Shown in pieces: positions 16,342 through 25,560 of a DNA stretch of 26,730 bases. The stretch is from CAZSMC01 sp964607755 (GTDB lineage Bacteria > Zhuqueibacterota > Zhuqueibacteria > Residuimicrobiales > Krinioviventaceae): NCBI GenBank assembly GCA_964607755.1, contig CAZSMC010000059.1, positions 1-26,730 of the forward strand, in the 5' to 3' direction. The notes under the pieces were generated by a model that had not been told where the DNA came from, searched no databases, and worked only from the letters and a program-made list of their open reading frames with translations. The translations under genes were made by a program, and so were the position numbers. Within the stretch, counting starts at the first letter, position 1. Each line of letters opens with the position of its first letter.

Positions 16342-17306
16342 TAGTAGTTCAAGCCTACAGCTTCGCGTGCCTTGTTCAGATATTCCAAAGCCACGGAGCG
16401 GGCTTTTTTTTCACCATACCGCATAATGTCATGCACATAATCCGGGTCATTGATGAGCTGCTGGCGTTTTTCGCGATAAGGTTCAAAATAATCCCATATC
16501 ACATTGACAAGCTCTTTTTTAACATCACTGTATTTCAACCCTGGCCTCAGGTAGAGTTGACGCAATTCTTCACGGCCCGCTTTATCCAGAAATAGAGAGT
16601 AAATCGCGAACAGATTGCAAGTATCGGGATCCTTTGGTTCATCAACCGCCCTGGCATCGGTGACAATGGACATGACTTTTTTCTTTAAATCATTTTTTAA
16701 AGCAAATATTTCAATGGTATTGCCATAGGATTTTGACATTTTTTGCCCGTCAGTGCCCGGAATGGTGGCAAGATCATCCTGAACCGCCGGCCTGGGTAAC
16801 ACAAAAACCTCGCCGAATTGGTGATTGAATTTCTGCGCAATATCCCGGGTCATTTCCACATGCTGTTTCTGATCTTTTCCCACAGGAATCAGTTCAGCGC
16901 CGTACATTAAAATATCTGCGGCCATTAAAACCGGGTAGGCATATAATCCGTGATTCACTTCAATGCCTTTTGCTTGTTTGTCTTTAAAAGAATGGGCACG
17001 GTTCAAAAGACCCAGTTCAGTGACGTTCGACAGGATCCACGTCATTTCGGTTACCTCTGGTACATCGGATTGCACATAAAAATAAGACCGCTCCGGATCG
17101 ATACCGAGCGCCAAAAAATCAACACACGCCTCAAATGTATGCTGACGCAACAATTTCGCGTCTTTGACGGTGGTGAGAGCATGATAATTGACGACAAAAC
17201 AAAAAAGCTCGTGATTTTCCTGATACTCAATCATCCGCTTCATCATGGCAAAATAATTTCCGAGATGCAAAGCACCAGATGGCTGTATGCCGGACAGAAC
17301 TCGCAC
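16341..17306 (-). CDS. trpS: Tryptophanyl-tRNA synthetase
   Basis: A 321-residue class I aminoacyl-tRNA synthetase that charges tRNA-Trp. The HIGH-type motif is in PSGALHLGN (9-17), the KMSKS loop is at 189-193, and the tryptophan pocket region AADILMYGAELIPVGKDQ is at about 129-146. Length and motifs match bacterial TrpRS. The start is GTG 17306, preceded by AAGGAGA at good spacing. It is the first gene of a two-gene operon with the HAD phosphatase and is divergent from the aminotransferase. Confidence 0.96.
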   Translation of the reverse strand: MRVLSGIQPSGALHLGNYFAMMKRMIEYQENHELFCFVVNYHALTTVKDAKLLRQHTFEACVDFLALGIDPERSYFYVQSDVPEVTEMTWILSNVTELGLLNRAHSFKDKQAKGIEVNHGLYAYPVLMAADILMYGAELIPVGKDQKQHVEMTRDIAQKFNHQFGEVFVLPRPAVQDDLATIPGTDGQKMSKSYGNTIEIFALKNDLKKKVMSIVTDARAVDEPKDPDTCNLFAIYSLFLDKAGREELRQLYLRPGLKYSDVKKELVNVIWDYFEPYREKRQQLINDPDYVHDIMRYGEKKARSVALEYLNKAREAVGLNY

Positions 17307-17485
17307 GGTGTCTCCTTTCCAGTTTTAGATTCATTTATTTATTAAAATATAAAAATATTTTTCACGAATAAAAATCGGAAAAATTGCCCTGTGATTTTTA
17401 GTTTTCTTTATCACCTTTGCTTGCTTTTCCTTTGCTTATTTCGTAAGTTTTGCCGCCTGAATTCTAAAACTTGTGGAGGAGTTTT

Positions 17486-18688
17486 ATGCTCACTAAAGAG
17501 CTCATCGAAATGGAAGACCGATACGGAACAAACAACTATCATCCTTTGGATGTGGTCATCGAACGCGGTGAAGGCATATGGGTTTATGATGTGAACGGCA
17601 AAAAATATCTCGATTTTCTTAGTTCATATTCCGCTATCAATCAGGGTCACTGCCACCCGCGTCTGGTAAAAGTGATGCAGGACCAGTGTGAAAAAATCAC
17701 CCTGACGTCGCGGGCTTTTCGCAACAATCAGTTACCCTACTTTTGCAAAGAACTCTGTGAATTGACAGGCTTTGACCGAGCTCTACCCATGAACACCGGA
17801 GTGGAAGCGGTAGAAACAGCGATCAAAGCGGCGCGCAAATGGGGATATATTGTCAAGGGTGTGCCGCAGGACAAAGCTGAAATCATTGTCGCTGACAACA
17901 ATTTCCACGGCCGCACAACCACTGTTGTGGGATTTTCATCAGAAGAGCTGTACAAAAAGTATTTTGGCCCGTTTGCGCCAGGTTTTACCACAGTTCGTTA
18001 TGGAAACATCTCTGCTTTTAAAGATGCGATTACACCGAACACAGTTGCTGTTCTTTTAGAACCGATTCAGGGAGAAGGCGGCATTATCATTCCTCCGGAG
18101 GGTTACCTTGCTGAAGTGAAAAAACTGTGTAGCAAAAACAATATGCTTTTTCTGCTGGATGAAATCCAGACCGGACTCGGCCGTTGCGGTAAAATGTTTG
18201 CGCATGAATACGAAGACGCCAAACCCGACGGCATGATGCTTGGCAAGGCGCTGAGCGGCGGATTTTATCCGGTATCTGCTCTTGTGGGCACAAACGAGCT
18301 CTTGAGTGTTTTTCAACCCGGCGAACATGGCAGTACCTTTGGCGGCAATCCATTAGGATGTGCTGTTGCCAGAGAAGCGTTACAAATTATTACGGATGAA
18401 GATTTGCCCGGTCGTGCCTTTGAACTGGGGATTTATTTCCGCGGCAAACTCAACAGCATGAACAGCAAACACATCGCCGCAGTGCGCGGCAGAGGACTCA
18501 TGATCGGCGTTGAACTGGTGGACGAGGCCGGTGGCGCGAGACGTTTTTGTAAAGCGCTGCAAGATCAGGGCTTGCTCTGCAAAGAGACGCACGAAAATGT
18601 CATCCGTTTTGCTCCGCCGCTTGTTATTTCACGCGATGAACTGGACTGGGCGTTCGAGCGCATCAGTCATGTGATGGAGACGTTGTGA
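17486..18688 (+). CDS. rocD: Ornithine aminotransferase
   Basis: A 400-residue class III PLP-dependent aminotransferase. It matches ornithine--oxo-acid transaminase, which converts ornithine and 2-oxoglutarate to glutamate semialdehyde and glutamate in arginine/proline metabolism. Features are YHPLDVVIERGEG near the start, NQGHCHP, MNTGVEAVETA, EPIQGEGG, Asp225 in LLDEIQTG (PLP pyridine nitrogen) and Lys254 in LGKALSGG (Schiff base). ATG 17486 has an excellent GGAGGA site; an upstream TTG at 17471 would overlap that site and is rejected. Monocistronic. The 179-base gap to trpS must hold both promoters, but none is clear enough to call. Confidence 0.94.
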   Translation: MLTKELIEMEDRYGTNNYHPLDVVIERGEGIWVYDVNGKKYLDFLSSYSAINQGHCHPRLVKVMQDQCEKITLTSRAFRNNQLPYFCKELCELTGFDRALPMNTGVEAVETAIKAARKWGYIVKGVPQDKAEIIVADNNFHGRTTTVVGFSSEELYKKYFGPFAPGFTTVRYGNISAFKDAITPNTVAVLLEPIQGEGGIIIPPEGYLAEVKKLCSKNNMLFLLDEIQTGLGRCGKMFAHEYEDAKPDGMMLGKALSGGFYPVSALVGTNELLSVFQPGEHGSTFGGNPLGCAVAREALQIITDEDLPGRAFELGIYFRGKLNSMNSKHIAAVRGRGLMIGVELVDEAGGARRFCKALQDQGLLCKETHENVIRFAPPLVISRDELDWAFERISHVMETL

Positions 18689-18692
18689 GTTG

Positions 18693-18717
18693 AGGAGTGT
18701 TTGCATCTCCTTTATTT
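18693..18717 (+). terminator. Weak terminator after the ornithine aminotransferase
   Basis: AGGAG (18693-18697) pairs with CTCCT (18707-18711) across a 9-base loop, followed by TTATTT. The stem is short, but it sits just 5 bases after the stop codon. From here to 18838 I see no firm gene. Confidence 0.35.
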
Positions 18718-18838
18718 AAAAAAGGGTAGTATTAATGTTTTGATTTTAACATTCATCGGCTGGTGAGGCGTTTTATCATCTCGTTGTATGAGCCTTGTCT
18801 TGAGATCGTTAAAATTATCTTTTTGGAGATGAATAAAA

Positions 18839-19397
18839 TCACATACTTTGCGCGGTGATCCAGTTCATTATAGAGTGATATTTCCACCAGGGGATTACGG
18901 TAACGACCTTTTCATCTTTCTTAAACATTGTTTCTGTTTTTTTTGATATGATTAACCCATGCTTTTTGTCAAATCTGTTCAAAAACTTGTACAATGATGC
19001 TGCATTTTTCATGGTGATACTTTCCCGCATCTTTACTTCAATAGGCATTATTTTTTCTTTTTTATGAAAGACGATGTCAACCTCATCTTTTTGTGGAGAT
19101 CGATAAAAATACACAGGATGTAATGTGTTAATCCAGAATTGTTCTATTAAAAGGTGAAATATTATCTTTTTGCAACAATTTGTCAACGAGTTGAAACATT
19201 AACGTTGTTTTACCCACGCGCCAAAGTCCTGTGAGGATAGTCATTTGTCTTAATTCCAGGGATTGCCATAACGTGGGAAAAATCCGCCTTTGCTTTCCAA
19301 CAAGGACTTGTGGCACACCTCCGGATTGCCACCAGGGATTGAATTTATTTAAAGATTGTAGCATAGCAATGTCATTGGATTTTAAATACAATGACAT
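18839..19397 (-). pseudogene. AAA ATPase (AAA_14/DUF4143 type), internally deleted
   Basis: Two pieces of one gene family lie head to tail in different frames. The N-terminal piece, from ATG 19397, has FNPWWQSGGVP, then GKQRRIFPTLW and the Walker A segment LTGLWRVGKTTLMFQLVD, and stops at 19128. The C-terminal piece, which ends at 18839, has YFYRSPQKDEVDIVF and MPIEVKMRESI, the nuclease-like DUF4143 tail. Intact members are about 400 residues; here roughly 200 central residues (Walker B to the start of DUF4143) are missing and the frame shifts near 19145-19160. These ATPases often sit in accessory islands; their role is poorly known. Walker A has Trp where Arg is usual (GLRRVGKT). Inactive. 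Confidence 0.8.
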
Positions 19398-19456
19398 TAT
19401 AATGTTATTATTATTAAATATCAAGTTAAAAATGTCTATTTTAATCAACAAATAAA

Positions 19457-19487
19457 AAAAGCGGCCTCCCCAAAAGTAGCCGCTTTT
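19457..19487 (-). terminator. Terminator after the DUF4097 gene
   Basis: AAAAGCGGC (19457-19465) pairs perfectly with GCCGCTTTT (19479-19487) around 13 bases. On the minus strand a run of seven T follows, 58 bases after the DUF4097 stop. The A/T flanks allow bidirectional use. Confidence 0.85.
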
Positions 19488-19544
19488 ATTAGCTGATCGG
19501 ATTTTCGAAAACATTCAAAAAGATTTTCTAGCCAATCCGCAAAC

Positions 19545-20915
19545 TCATCTCTTTTTAATATAAATATCCCCGCTCGTGGTTTCGAGACGGATCGGATCAC
19601 CACCACCGTTGATGTCGCCGGTGCTTTTAATGACAACGTCGCCGATTTTTTCCGGTTCGCTCTTTGTCAGCGGAAAGTCGCTGTAAATGTCATAGCGTTC
19701 GGTTTGGTAGTCGTGGCGGCTGGTACGGATTTGCGCCTCGATCGTTGCCGGCAGCTTTTCCGGTAATGTCAGTCGGATAGTCCCGCCGGTTGATTTTAAA
19801 TCCATAGCATGTTCTTTGGAAAAATCCTCCAGCGTTATCTCAACATCCACCTCGCCGCCGGTAGTCCGAGCGTCGACACCAACGCGAACCTTGTTCAGCT
19901 TTATATCACCGCCCGATGTTCGTGCAGAAACATGATCATCAAAATCCGATCCCGTAATGTCCCCGCCACTGGTTGCCGCCTTGATTTTACTCTCTATCCC
20001 TTCCAGCCGGACGTCCCCGCCGCTTGTATTGACAGAGCATTCTCCTGCACAATCATACACTTTAATATCTCCACCAGAGGTGTTCGCACTCAATCGGCCT
20101 TCTGCCCGGATAGCCGTTATATCCCCGCCAGACGTGTTTAATGAAATGTCGTTTGTCGCGTGATTGAGATGGATATCACCGCCTGACGTTTTAAAGCTGG
20201 CACGCCCAAGAACATCCTCGAGTTTTATATCACCCCCTGAGGTTGAGCCGCTCACATCCCCGGACACACTTGTCGTAGAAATATCTCCGCCGGAGGTGCT
20301 TAAATTTGTACGTCCGGCGGTATTGTCGAGAACAATGTCGCCACCACTTGTTCTGCCCTCGATTGTACCTATGACATCCGAAATCGATATGTCACCGCCT
20401 TTGTTGTGGATCTGCTGGTCAAATTTTTCAGGGATATTTATCCTGAAAGTACTGCTAACTGTGTTGTAGGACACTTTAATAGTGCCGGATTCGTGGTTAA
20501 CCTCGATCCGGTCGATGCTTGCCAAAAACGGGGAAATCTGGCTATTTTTTATAGAGATAGGAGGAGTTGTTGTAAAAAGCTGTTCGGCGGAAATCGGCTG
20601 ACTTGTACCGGGTGCCCTGTTTTGCCGACCAAGTAAAAATCCAAACAGGACAAGTACGATAGCCAATCCGGTCTGGAACACAAGTTTGCCGGCGCGGGCC
20701 CACTGCGGTTTTGCGGTATTTCGGTCAAAAGTCCGGTGGCGAATTTTTGTGAACAATGATCTTCTGGTGGCATGCACAACAGAGTCTTCGGGATGTTGAA
20801 ATTTTATTTTCCCGGACAACGCCTGAAGTCTCGCGTATTCTTTTTGGCAGGACGAACACGCACCGAGATGAGCTTTTAGCTCGTCTCTTTCTACGACGTC
20901 GATTTCATTGTAATG
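19545..20915 (-). pseudogene. Anti-sigma factor (zf-HC2 + TM + DUF4097), 3' part severed by cassette
   Basis: This is the downstream part of a membrane anti-sigma gene whose first 14 codons lie at 25679-25720. The open frame begins at 20915 with no proper start (HYNEIDVVERDELKAHLGAC). Joined to the upstream piece it gives about 470 residues: a zinc anti-sigma domain with H30-x3-C34-x2-C37, a membrane helix at about 92-110, and a C-terminal beta-solenoid. The solenoid has eleven GGD-type turns (TSGGDI) starting near 187, spaced by exactly 18 residues, as in DUF4097 adhesin-like domains. Normally the zinc domain would hold the ECF sigma factor at the membrane. The only start left is TTG 20819, after the zinc domain and without a ribosome site, so the fragment is probably silent or unable to bind sigma. 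Confidence 0.88.
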
Positions 20916-21018
20916 TTAGAACATAAAAAAAGAAGTATCAGTGAGAACAATTATATTTTCATTATAGAAATCTTGCTCTCTCGCAAAAAAGACTTTATAA
21001 ACCTCGTTAGATACAGAT

Positions 21019-21046
21019 AAAAAAAAGGCAGGAAGCATTTGCTCCC
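21019..21046 (-). terminator. Terminator of the cassette genes
   Basis: On the minus strand, GGGAGC (21046-21041) pairs with GCTTCC (21036-21031) around AAAT; TGCC and a run of eight T follow. It lies 36 bases after the sorting-domain stop. The rest of 20923-21018 shows no gene. Confidence 0.65.
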
Positions 21047-21081
21047 TCTCCAAGTTTCATACCAAAACGTTTGTAGAATTT

Positions 21082-21294
21082 CTACTTGATCAATGATATT
21101 TTAATTGACTGTCTTTGATTTGCAGTGTTTAAAACCACAAAGTAAATTCCACTCGGCACCATGATTCCAGCATCATTGACTCCATTCCAAATCACTTCGT
21201 GTACACCAGCATCTCGATTTTCGTTGATTAGAGATTTTATATTCTGGCCTAAGACGTTGTAGATATTCAATTCAACAAAGCTGTTATCTTCTAG
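21082..21294 (-). pseudogene. Out-of-frame C-terminal sorting domain of the beta-helix protein
   Basis: In the frame one base off from the upstream gene, 70 codons read LEDNSFVELNIYNVLGQNIK...AGVHEVIWNGVNDAGIMVPSGIYFVVL, the second part of a FlgD-like/type IX sorting domain whose beginning (NSPNPFNSSTRLSFS) is in the upstream frame. The upstream frame reads TTT TCC TAG; one extra C would give TTT TCC CTA GAA and fuse the two. The split is therefore a single-base deletion in a short C run, or a sequencing error. If real, the exported protein loses its sorting tail. Confidence 0.85.
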
Positions 21295-24200
21295 GAAAAT
21301 GATAGTCGCGTTGAACTATTAAAAGGATTGGGACTATTGCCAAATGCTTTTTTATTAGCTGAACTAAAGGCTCTTTTCGACAATGGTTCTTGCTCTTTAT
21401 CAACGCCTTCAGTTTCCAACGCCATTTGAATATCATCCTCAATAAATTCATCTCTGTGGCTAGTTCCAAGTACAGAGGCAATTCTTTGTGCATCCTCATC
21501 ATTATTTCTCAACGAATATTCAGCAATGAGAGTTAATAAGAGTTCTCTTTCCGAATAGGAGCCTTCTGGTGCTTCAAATGCGATTTTTTCAGCTTTTTCA
21601 GGTTTATCATTATTCAGTTCCTGCTTCATTAACCAAACTCTGGCAATATGCTTGGAACGTTCATCATATTTCACATTACCTAACACGGAGTTTAAGAAAC
21701 TTACATTTGCATCCAATTCACCCAATGCTTGATAGGAATCATATAATCGAAACAAAGCTTGGTGCGTCAACTCTTCGGAGGGATACTTGTTTATAACTTT
21801 TCTCAACTCCTTTATGGCATTCTCGTAATCTTTTTCATAACAAAGACTAAATGCTTCCATAAATTCTTCATTGATAGGATCAACGTTTTCTGAACCTGAT
21901 TTCCATAACGCTCCGACTTGGCTTGGTTTGGAGCAAGCTGGAATATATTCTGTTTGATATCCAAAGAAAATGGAACCATTGGTTGGGTAACCGCCTTGGC
22001 TGCTTAAATCTTGCCACCAATTTAATTCGGCGTAAACAGTCGAACCTGTATTGTTAATTACAGCATAGTCCCCAACCCCATCTTCGGGCATTACATTAAA
22101 GCCACCAGAATTATACCAATCATATCCAAGATCGGGCAATCCGGCGGCCATATTAAAATAGCTGCCGTTACAATTATCAAAATAATTTCCATATCCATCC
22201 CATTGTCCTGTAAAGTGAGGAAAAGAGTTGCTGCCGGTGATATAGACACAGTCCCCATTTCTACTTTCAATCGTATTATTTTTATATTGCCCTCTGCCTT
22301 GATAAAGTCTTATCGTATAACTGCTGTACGAATTCATTTTATTGTTTGTGACATCTGGGTCTGCATATATAATATACAATGCTTTATCATTTTCAGTTAA
22401 GTCACAACCGTCAATAGTCGGTTCAGCTTCTGGGTGGTGAACTCTTATTCCAGCCAAGCCACAATCAGAAATCTCACAGTCTTTAATTGTGCCATCTGAT
22501 TTGTAAATAAAAATCCCATAGTCTGCGCCTGATATTTCACAATTCTCGACAATTGCATCGCTTGTACTTAGCTTAATGTATTGCCAAGACGTGGCCGGAT
22601 CATTTGCAGATTTGAATGTTGCTCCATTAGCATAAAATTCACTCCCAGCTTCTGCAGTAATTCGGTAGTCGCCATCAAAAAGAACTGTTGTGCCGGGCGT
22701 GATGTTGAGAGTTATGCCAGTTGGAACAGTTACATGTCCTGTAATATGAACGTTACCTTGCCAATTTTCATTTTCGGTTAATGTACCATTAGTCGTAATT
22801 GTTGTCATTGGCGAAATGATATATGTCTTCACAGTCTCATTAAACCTATCTTCAGCCGGTATTATCCACGCAGGCTGCTCAAGAGTGGAGTTATAATCAA
22901 GATTATGATTGGGACCGTTTGGTGGCCAGGAATAATTGGTTTGGTCGATGAATGGAGGACATTCATCATAGTAATAAGATATGTCATTCAAAAATGAACT
23001 TCCATAAATCTGTCCACGATAATACGCGTCATCTTGAATCGATCCCCAATAATTATGAGTAACCCCCCAATAGTTATTGTTCCACGTAGGACAATCCGGG
23101 AAACTCCAAAAATAACAATCAAAATAACTATATGAATCACCATAAACAGTCCAAGGGACTAACATGTTAAAAATCCACATCGCCCAATCGTTCTGCTCAT
23201 AGCCCACGCTAATTATGTTATCGTTACCAATAAAATTTACATAATGGCAATTTAGAAAAGCAGCACTTTCAGGGCTATTATGGCGATTGCGCAGAAATGT
23301 ATTATAAGGACCGTTCATGCCGTGTGTCGCGTCTGCCATTATTCTATCTACTGCATTCCCTTCGTATAAATTACTAAATGAATATGTGCCGTGCAGACAT
23401 AAGTCTGGACCCGGCACTAATGCCCACTCATCGTAGGTTTGTTCTCTCGAGTAGTTATATGCAAATACGTTGCTATTGGCCCCCCAACAAATTCCCATCG
23501 AATGTCTTAATTTTCGGAATATATTATTCTCTATTAAACAGTTAGTTGAGCTATGAGAAACAACAGTTCCGTAACCATATGAACCACCTGAAGTACTCCT
23601 CGCTTCATTCATAAAACATCCACTTACTTCTATGTGAGAGCAATTAGAAATCTCTATATGGTGTCTACAAGTCATATCTAGCTCAACACCTTTAACCCAG
23701 CAATTTACGGCATATTTGAATATGACATTCGATCCCAAGTAGTCGATATTAGACTTTGAGCCATCTAATCGTTGAATTTTAAGGTTCTCAATACCAACAT
23801 TTTCTATTGGGATAATTTGCCGAACTTTTAAAGAATTATTTGTGGTTTGATACAATTTTGCTGCTTCATATTTAAGATTATAGAATCCAGAATTATAATC
23901 ACTCGCTATTTGATTAATTTGTCCAACGTATGTGGAATTTGAGGGGCCATACTTATCATCGAAACCTTCCTCGTAAAAATGAATCCAATCATCTCTGGAA
24001 AACACATTACTGCTTACTTGAATTTGTTTTGATCCTTTCGAGATATTAGATTGCACAATAGTCGTATTATAATCGACATCTCCTTCTATTTCAAAACAAG
24101 ATTGATTGTTTCCCACCGTAAATTTAAGGATCGTTTTATCTGAACCATCGCCTTGAAATAGAATATTTGATCCGTCTAAAATAGGATTATTATTCTGATT

Positions 24201-24476
24201 TAATGTTATTGGAGTAGAGATATTATACACGCCTTCGGGGAAATATACTACCGTCAAACCCGAAGTTTCATCAATTGCGTCATTAATCGCAGCTTGAACT
24301 GTAGCATAATCATTTACGTTATAAATTCTCACGGCACTATTCGGAGAATCAGGAACCAATCCTGCAAATTGCCAATCTATCATCCTATCTGTACTAAGAT
24401 TATCAACTGCGGGTACTTGCGGCTGAGAGAATCCAGCTAAGCTCGCGAAAAAAAACAAATAAAATATCGCCTGCAT
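21291..24476 (-). CDS. Secreted right-handed beta-helix protein with TPR-like region (cassette)
   Basis: A 1061-residue product with a hydrophobic export signal (about 3-17), a pectate-lyase-3-like opening (YATVQAAINDAIDE, then TVVYFPEGVYNI) and long right-handed parallel beta-helix repeats rich in Asn (IENNIFR, VTNNKMN, IKDCEISDCG). A helical TPR-like region follows at about 890-1000 (YENAIKELRKVINKYPSEE) and then the start of a sorting domain cut off by a frameshift. It may bind or cleave polysaccharide; no lyase site is certain. ATG 24476 has no close ribosome site and no positive charge before the signal. A perfect site instead precedes ATG 24496, which opens a 5-codon frame (MTSKI). One more A in the A-run there would fuse both into a better signal peptide, so a second single-base loss is likely. 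Confidence 0.8.
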   Translation of the reverse strand: MQAIFYLFFFASLAGFSQPQVPAVDNLSTDRMIDWQFAGLVPDSPNSAVRIYNVNDYATVQAAINDAIDETSGLTVVYFPEGVYNISTPITLNQNNNPILDGSNILFQGDGSDKTILKFTVGNNQSCFEIEGDVDYNTTIVQSNISKGSKQIQVSSNVFSRDDWIHFYEEGFDDKYGPSNSTYVGQINQIASDYNSGFYNLKYEAAKLYQTTNNSLKVRQIIPIENVGIENLKIQRLDGSKSNIDYLGSNVIFKYAVNCWVKGVELDMTCRHHIEISNCSHIEVSGCFMNEARSTSGGSYGYGTVVSHSSTNCLIENNIFRKLRHSMGICWGANSNVFAYNYSREQTYDEWALVPGPDLCLHGTYSFSNLYEGNAVDRIMADATHGMNGPYNTFLRNRHNSPESAAFLNCHYVNFIGNDNIISVGYEQNDWAMWIFNMLVPWTVYGDSYSYFDCYFWSFPDCPTWNNNYWGVTHNYWGSIQDDAYYRGQIYGSSFLNDISYYYDECPPFIDQTNYSWPPNGPNHNLDYNSTLEQPAWIIPAEDRFNETVKTYIISPMTTITTNGTLTENENWQGNVHITGHVTVPTGITLNITPGTTVLFDGDYRITAEAGSEFYANGATFKSANDPATSWQYIKLSTSDAIVENCEISGADYGIFIYKSDGTIKDCEISDCGLAGIRVHHPEAEPTIDGCDLTENDKALYIIYADPDVTNNKMNSYSSYTIRLYQGRGQYKNNTIESRNGDCVYITGSNSFPHFTGQWDGYGNYFDNCNGSYFNMAAGLPDLGYDWYNSGGFNVMPEDGVGDYAVINNTGSTVYAELNWWQDLSSQGGYPTNGSIFFGYQTEYIPACSKPSQVGALWKSGSENVDPINEEFMEAFSLCYEKDYENAIKELRKVINKYPSEELTHQALFRLYDSYQALGELDANVSFLNSVLGNVKYDERSKHIARVWLMKQELNNDKPEKAEKIAFEAPEGSYSERELLLTLIAEYSLRNNDEDAQRIASVLGTSHRDEFIEDDIQMALETEGVDKEQEPLSKRAFSSANKKAFGNSPNPFNSSTRLSFS

Positions 24477-24506
24477 AATTATATTTTCGATGTCATTACT
24501 GTCTCC

Positions 24507-25205
24507 TCAGTTTTTGTTGTTAAAGAATACAGAAAACAAAACATGAAATGAATGAAGATTTTCATCAATTAATGCATCTTGTGCAACATCCACTTCTTGA
24601 AAGTAATATTTATAATAAGTTTCCATAAAAAATATAGAGAATTTGCAACCGAAACCAAAACTAAGATGAAGCCCCGAGTTTTCAATCAGTGCTGAATAGC
24701 CATATTCGTTCGTCTTGTAATCATAAGAATAGTAATCATGAGGTTGCTTTTGAGCATTTGGTAGAATATGCTCGGTATACAGATAATTATATTTTGAATT
24801 ATCATAAACATTTATTGAAATTCCAAAATTAGATATTAAGTACATATTGATATTATCTGAACGATTGAGATGATATTTCCCTAATAGGGAAATATCAAGA
24901 TAATGCAATGAACATATAATATCTTGATGAATAACTTCATTCACTTCGTGCAATCCCCAAACAGGTGCAATTGTTTTATCTCTAAATATCCCGTTTACAT
25001 CCAAATATTGTAGCACAATTCCACCATCAAACGATTTATAAAGATTCCATTCTTTGGCCACACTCAGGACAAAACCCGGCTTCCATTCTGTCCCCTCGTT
25101 ACGAAAAGATGAAAAATTTGCTCCTATTTTGATACTGTTGATTCCATTTGCAAATACAATATTTGTTAGCAGAAAAATTAACAAATAGAAATCTTTAATC
25201 TTCAT
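24507..25205 (-). CDS. Outer-membrane beta-barrel protein (cassette)
   Basis: A 232-residue protein with a signal peptide (MKIKDFYLLIFLLTNIVFANG) and a chain of amphipathic strands with many aromatic residues, ending in FHVLFSVFFNNKN; it resembles small PorT/OMP-type barrels of Bacteroidetes-like bacteria. ATG 25205 is chosen because AGGA lies 8 bases upstream; a longer reading from 25238 has an uncharged, unlikely leader. It is the first gene after the cassette promoter and lies 30 bases before the beta-helix gene, so they form a two-gene operon; the barrel may help display the beta-helix protein. No specific family is certain. Confidence 0.7.
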   Translation of the reverse strand: MKIKDFYLLIFLLTNIVFANGINSIKIGANFSSFRNEGTEWKPGFVLSVAKEWNLYKSFDGGIVLQYLDVNGIFRDKTIAPVWGLHEVNEVIHQDIICSLHYLDISLLGKYHLNRSDNINMYLISNFGISINVYDNSKYNYLYTEHILPNAQKQPHDYYSYDYKTNEYGYSALIENSGLHLSFGFGCKFSIFFMETYYKYYFQEVDVAQDALIDENLHSFHVLFSVFFNNKN

Positions 25206-25226
25206 TTGACAATTCCTATAAAAGTT

Positions 25227-25255
25227 ATTAGAACTCACTGTATACGTATAATCAA
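25227..25255 (-). promoter_or_regulatory. Cassette promoter with palindrome in spacer
   Basis: On the minus strand, TTGATT (25255-25250) and TCTAAT (25232-25227) are 17 bases apart, 22 bases upstream of the barrel gene's start. The spacer begins with TATACGTATA, a perfect 10-base palindrome (25241-25250) next to the -35, a candidate operator. Confidence 0.6.
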
Positions 25256-25259
25256 CAAA

Positions 25260-25289
25260 AAGGCGTATATAATAACATATATACGCCTT
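25260..25289 (-). terminator. Terminator-like hairpin upstream of the cassette promoter
   Basis: AAGGCGTATAT (25260-25270) pairs perfectly with ATATACGCCTT (25279-25289) around 8 bases. On the minus strand TTTTT runs out of it. It would stop transcripts arriving from the sigma operon before the cassette promoter. Confidence 0.65.
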
Positions 25290-25560
25290 ACAAACTCATT
25301 TTTCGCATTTTACTACCTCTTTTCCACCCATCATCCACTCAATTCAAAACTGATGATTATAATCCTAAATGTCAAGAAAAATTATTTCCGTTTTAACTGG
25401 CCAGTTCACCCTAATTCTAAATCTGAAACCACCTAATTGTTTTTCTTATCAAAATTCCTATTGCGTTTATTGTAAAATCAATAAATAATAATCTTGTCAT
25501 ATTTAATAGAATCCCCTCCTACGCTCATTAACGAATGGATAGAACAACATGGTTATCCGA
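25290..25560. other. Gene-poor stretch of the cassette before attC
   Basis: AT-rich, with no established gene. On the plus strand a 38-codon frame from TTG 25494 to the stop at 25608-25610 (INEWIEQHGYPSSNIF...) runs into the attC site, as forward cassette genes commonly do. It looks coding-like, but I recognise no family and it has no ribosome site. It may be the tail of an earlier forward-oriented cassette gene. The rest shows nothing I can name. Confidence 0.4.

Noticed and set aside
21006..21012. GTTAGAT, a perfect GTTRRRY core site near the left end of the cassette
   Set aside because: There is no complementary ATCTAAC or stem within the preceding 90 bases, so it does not form a second attC; probably chance.
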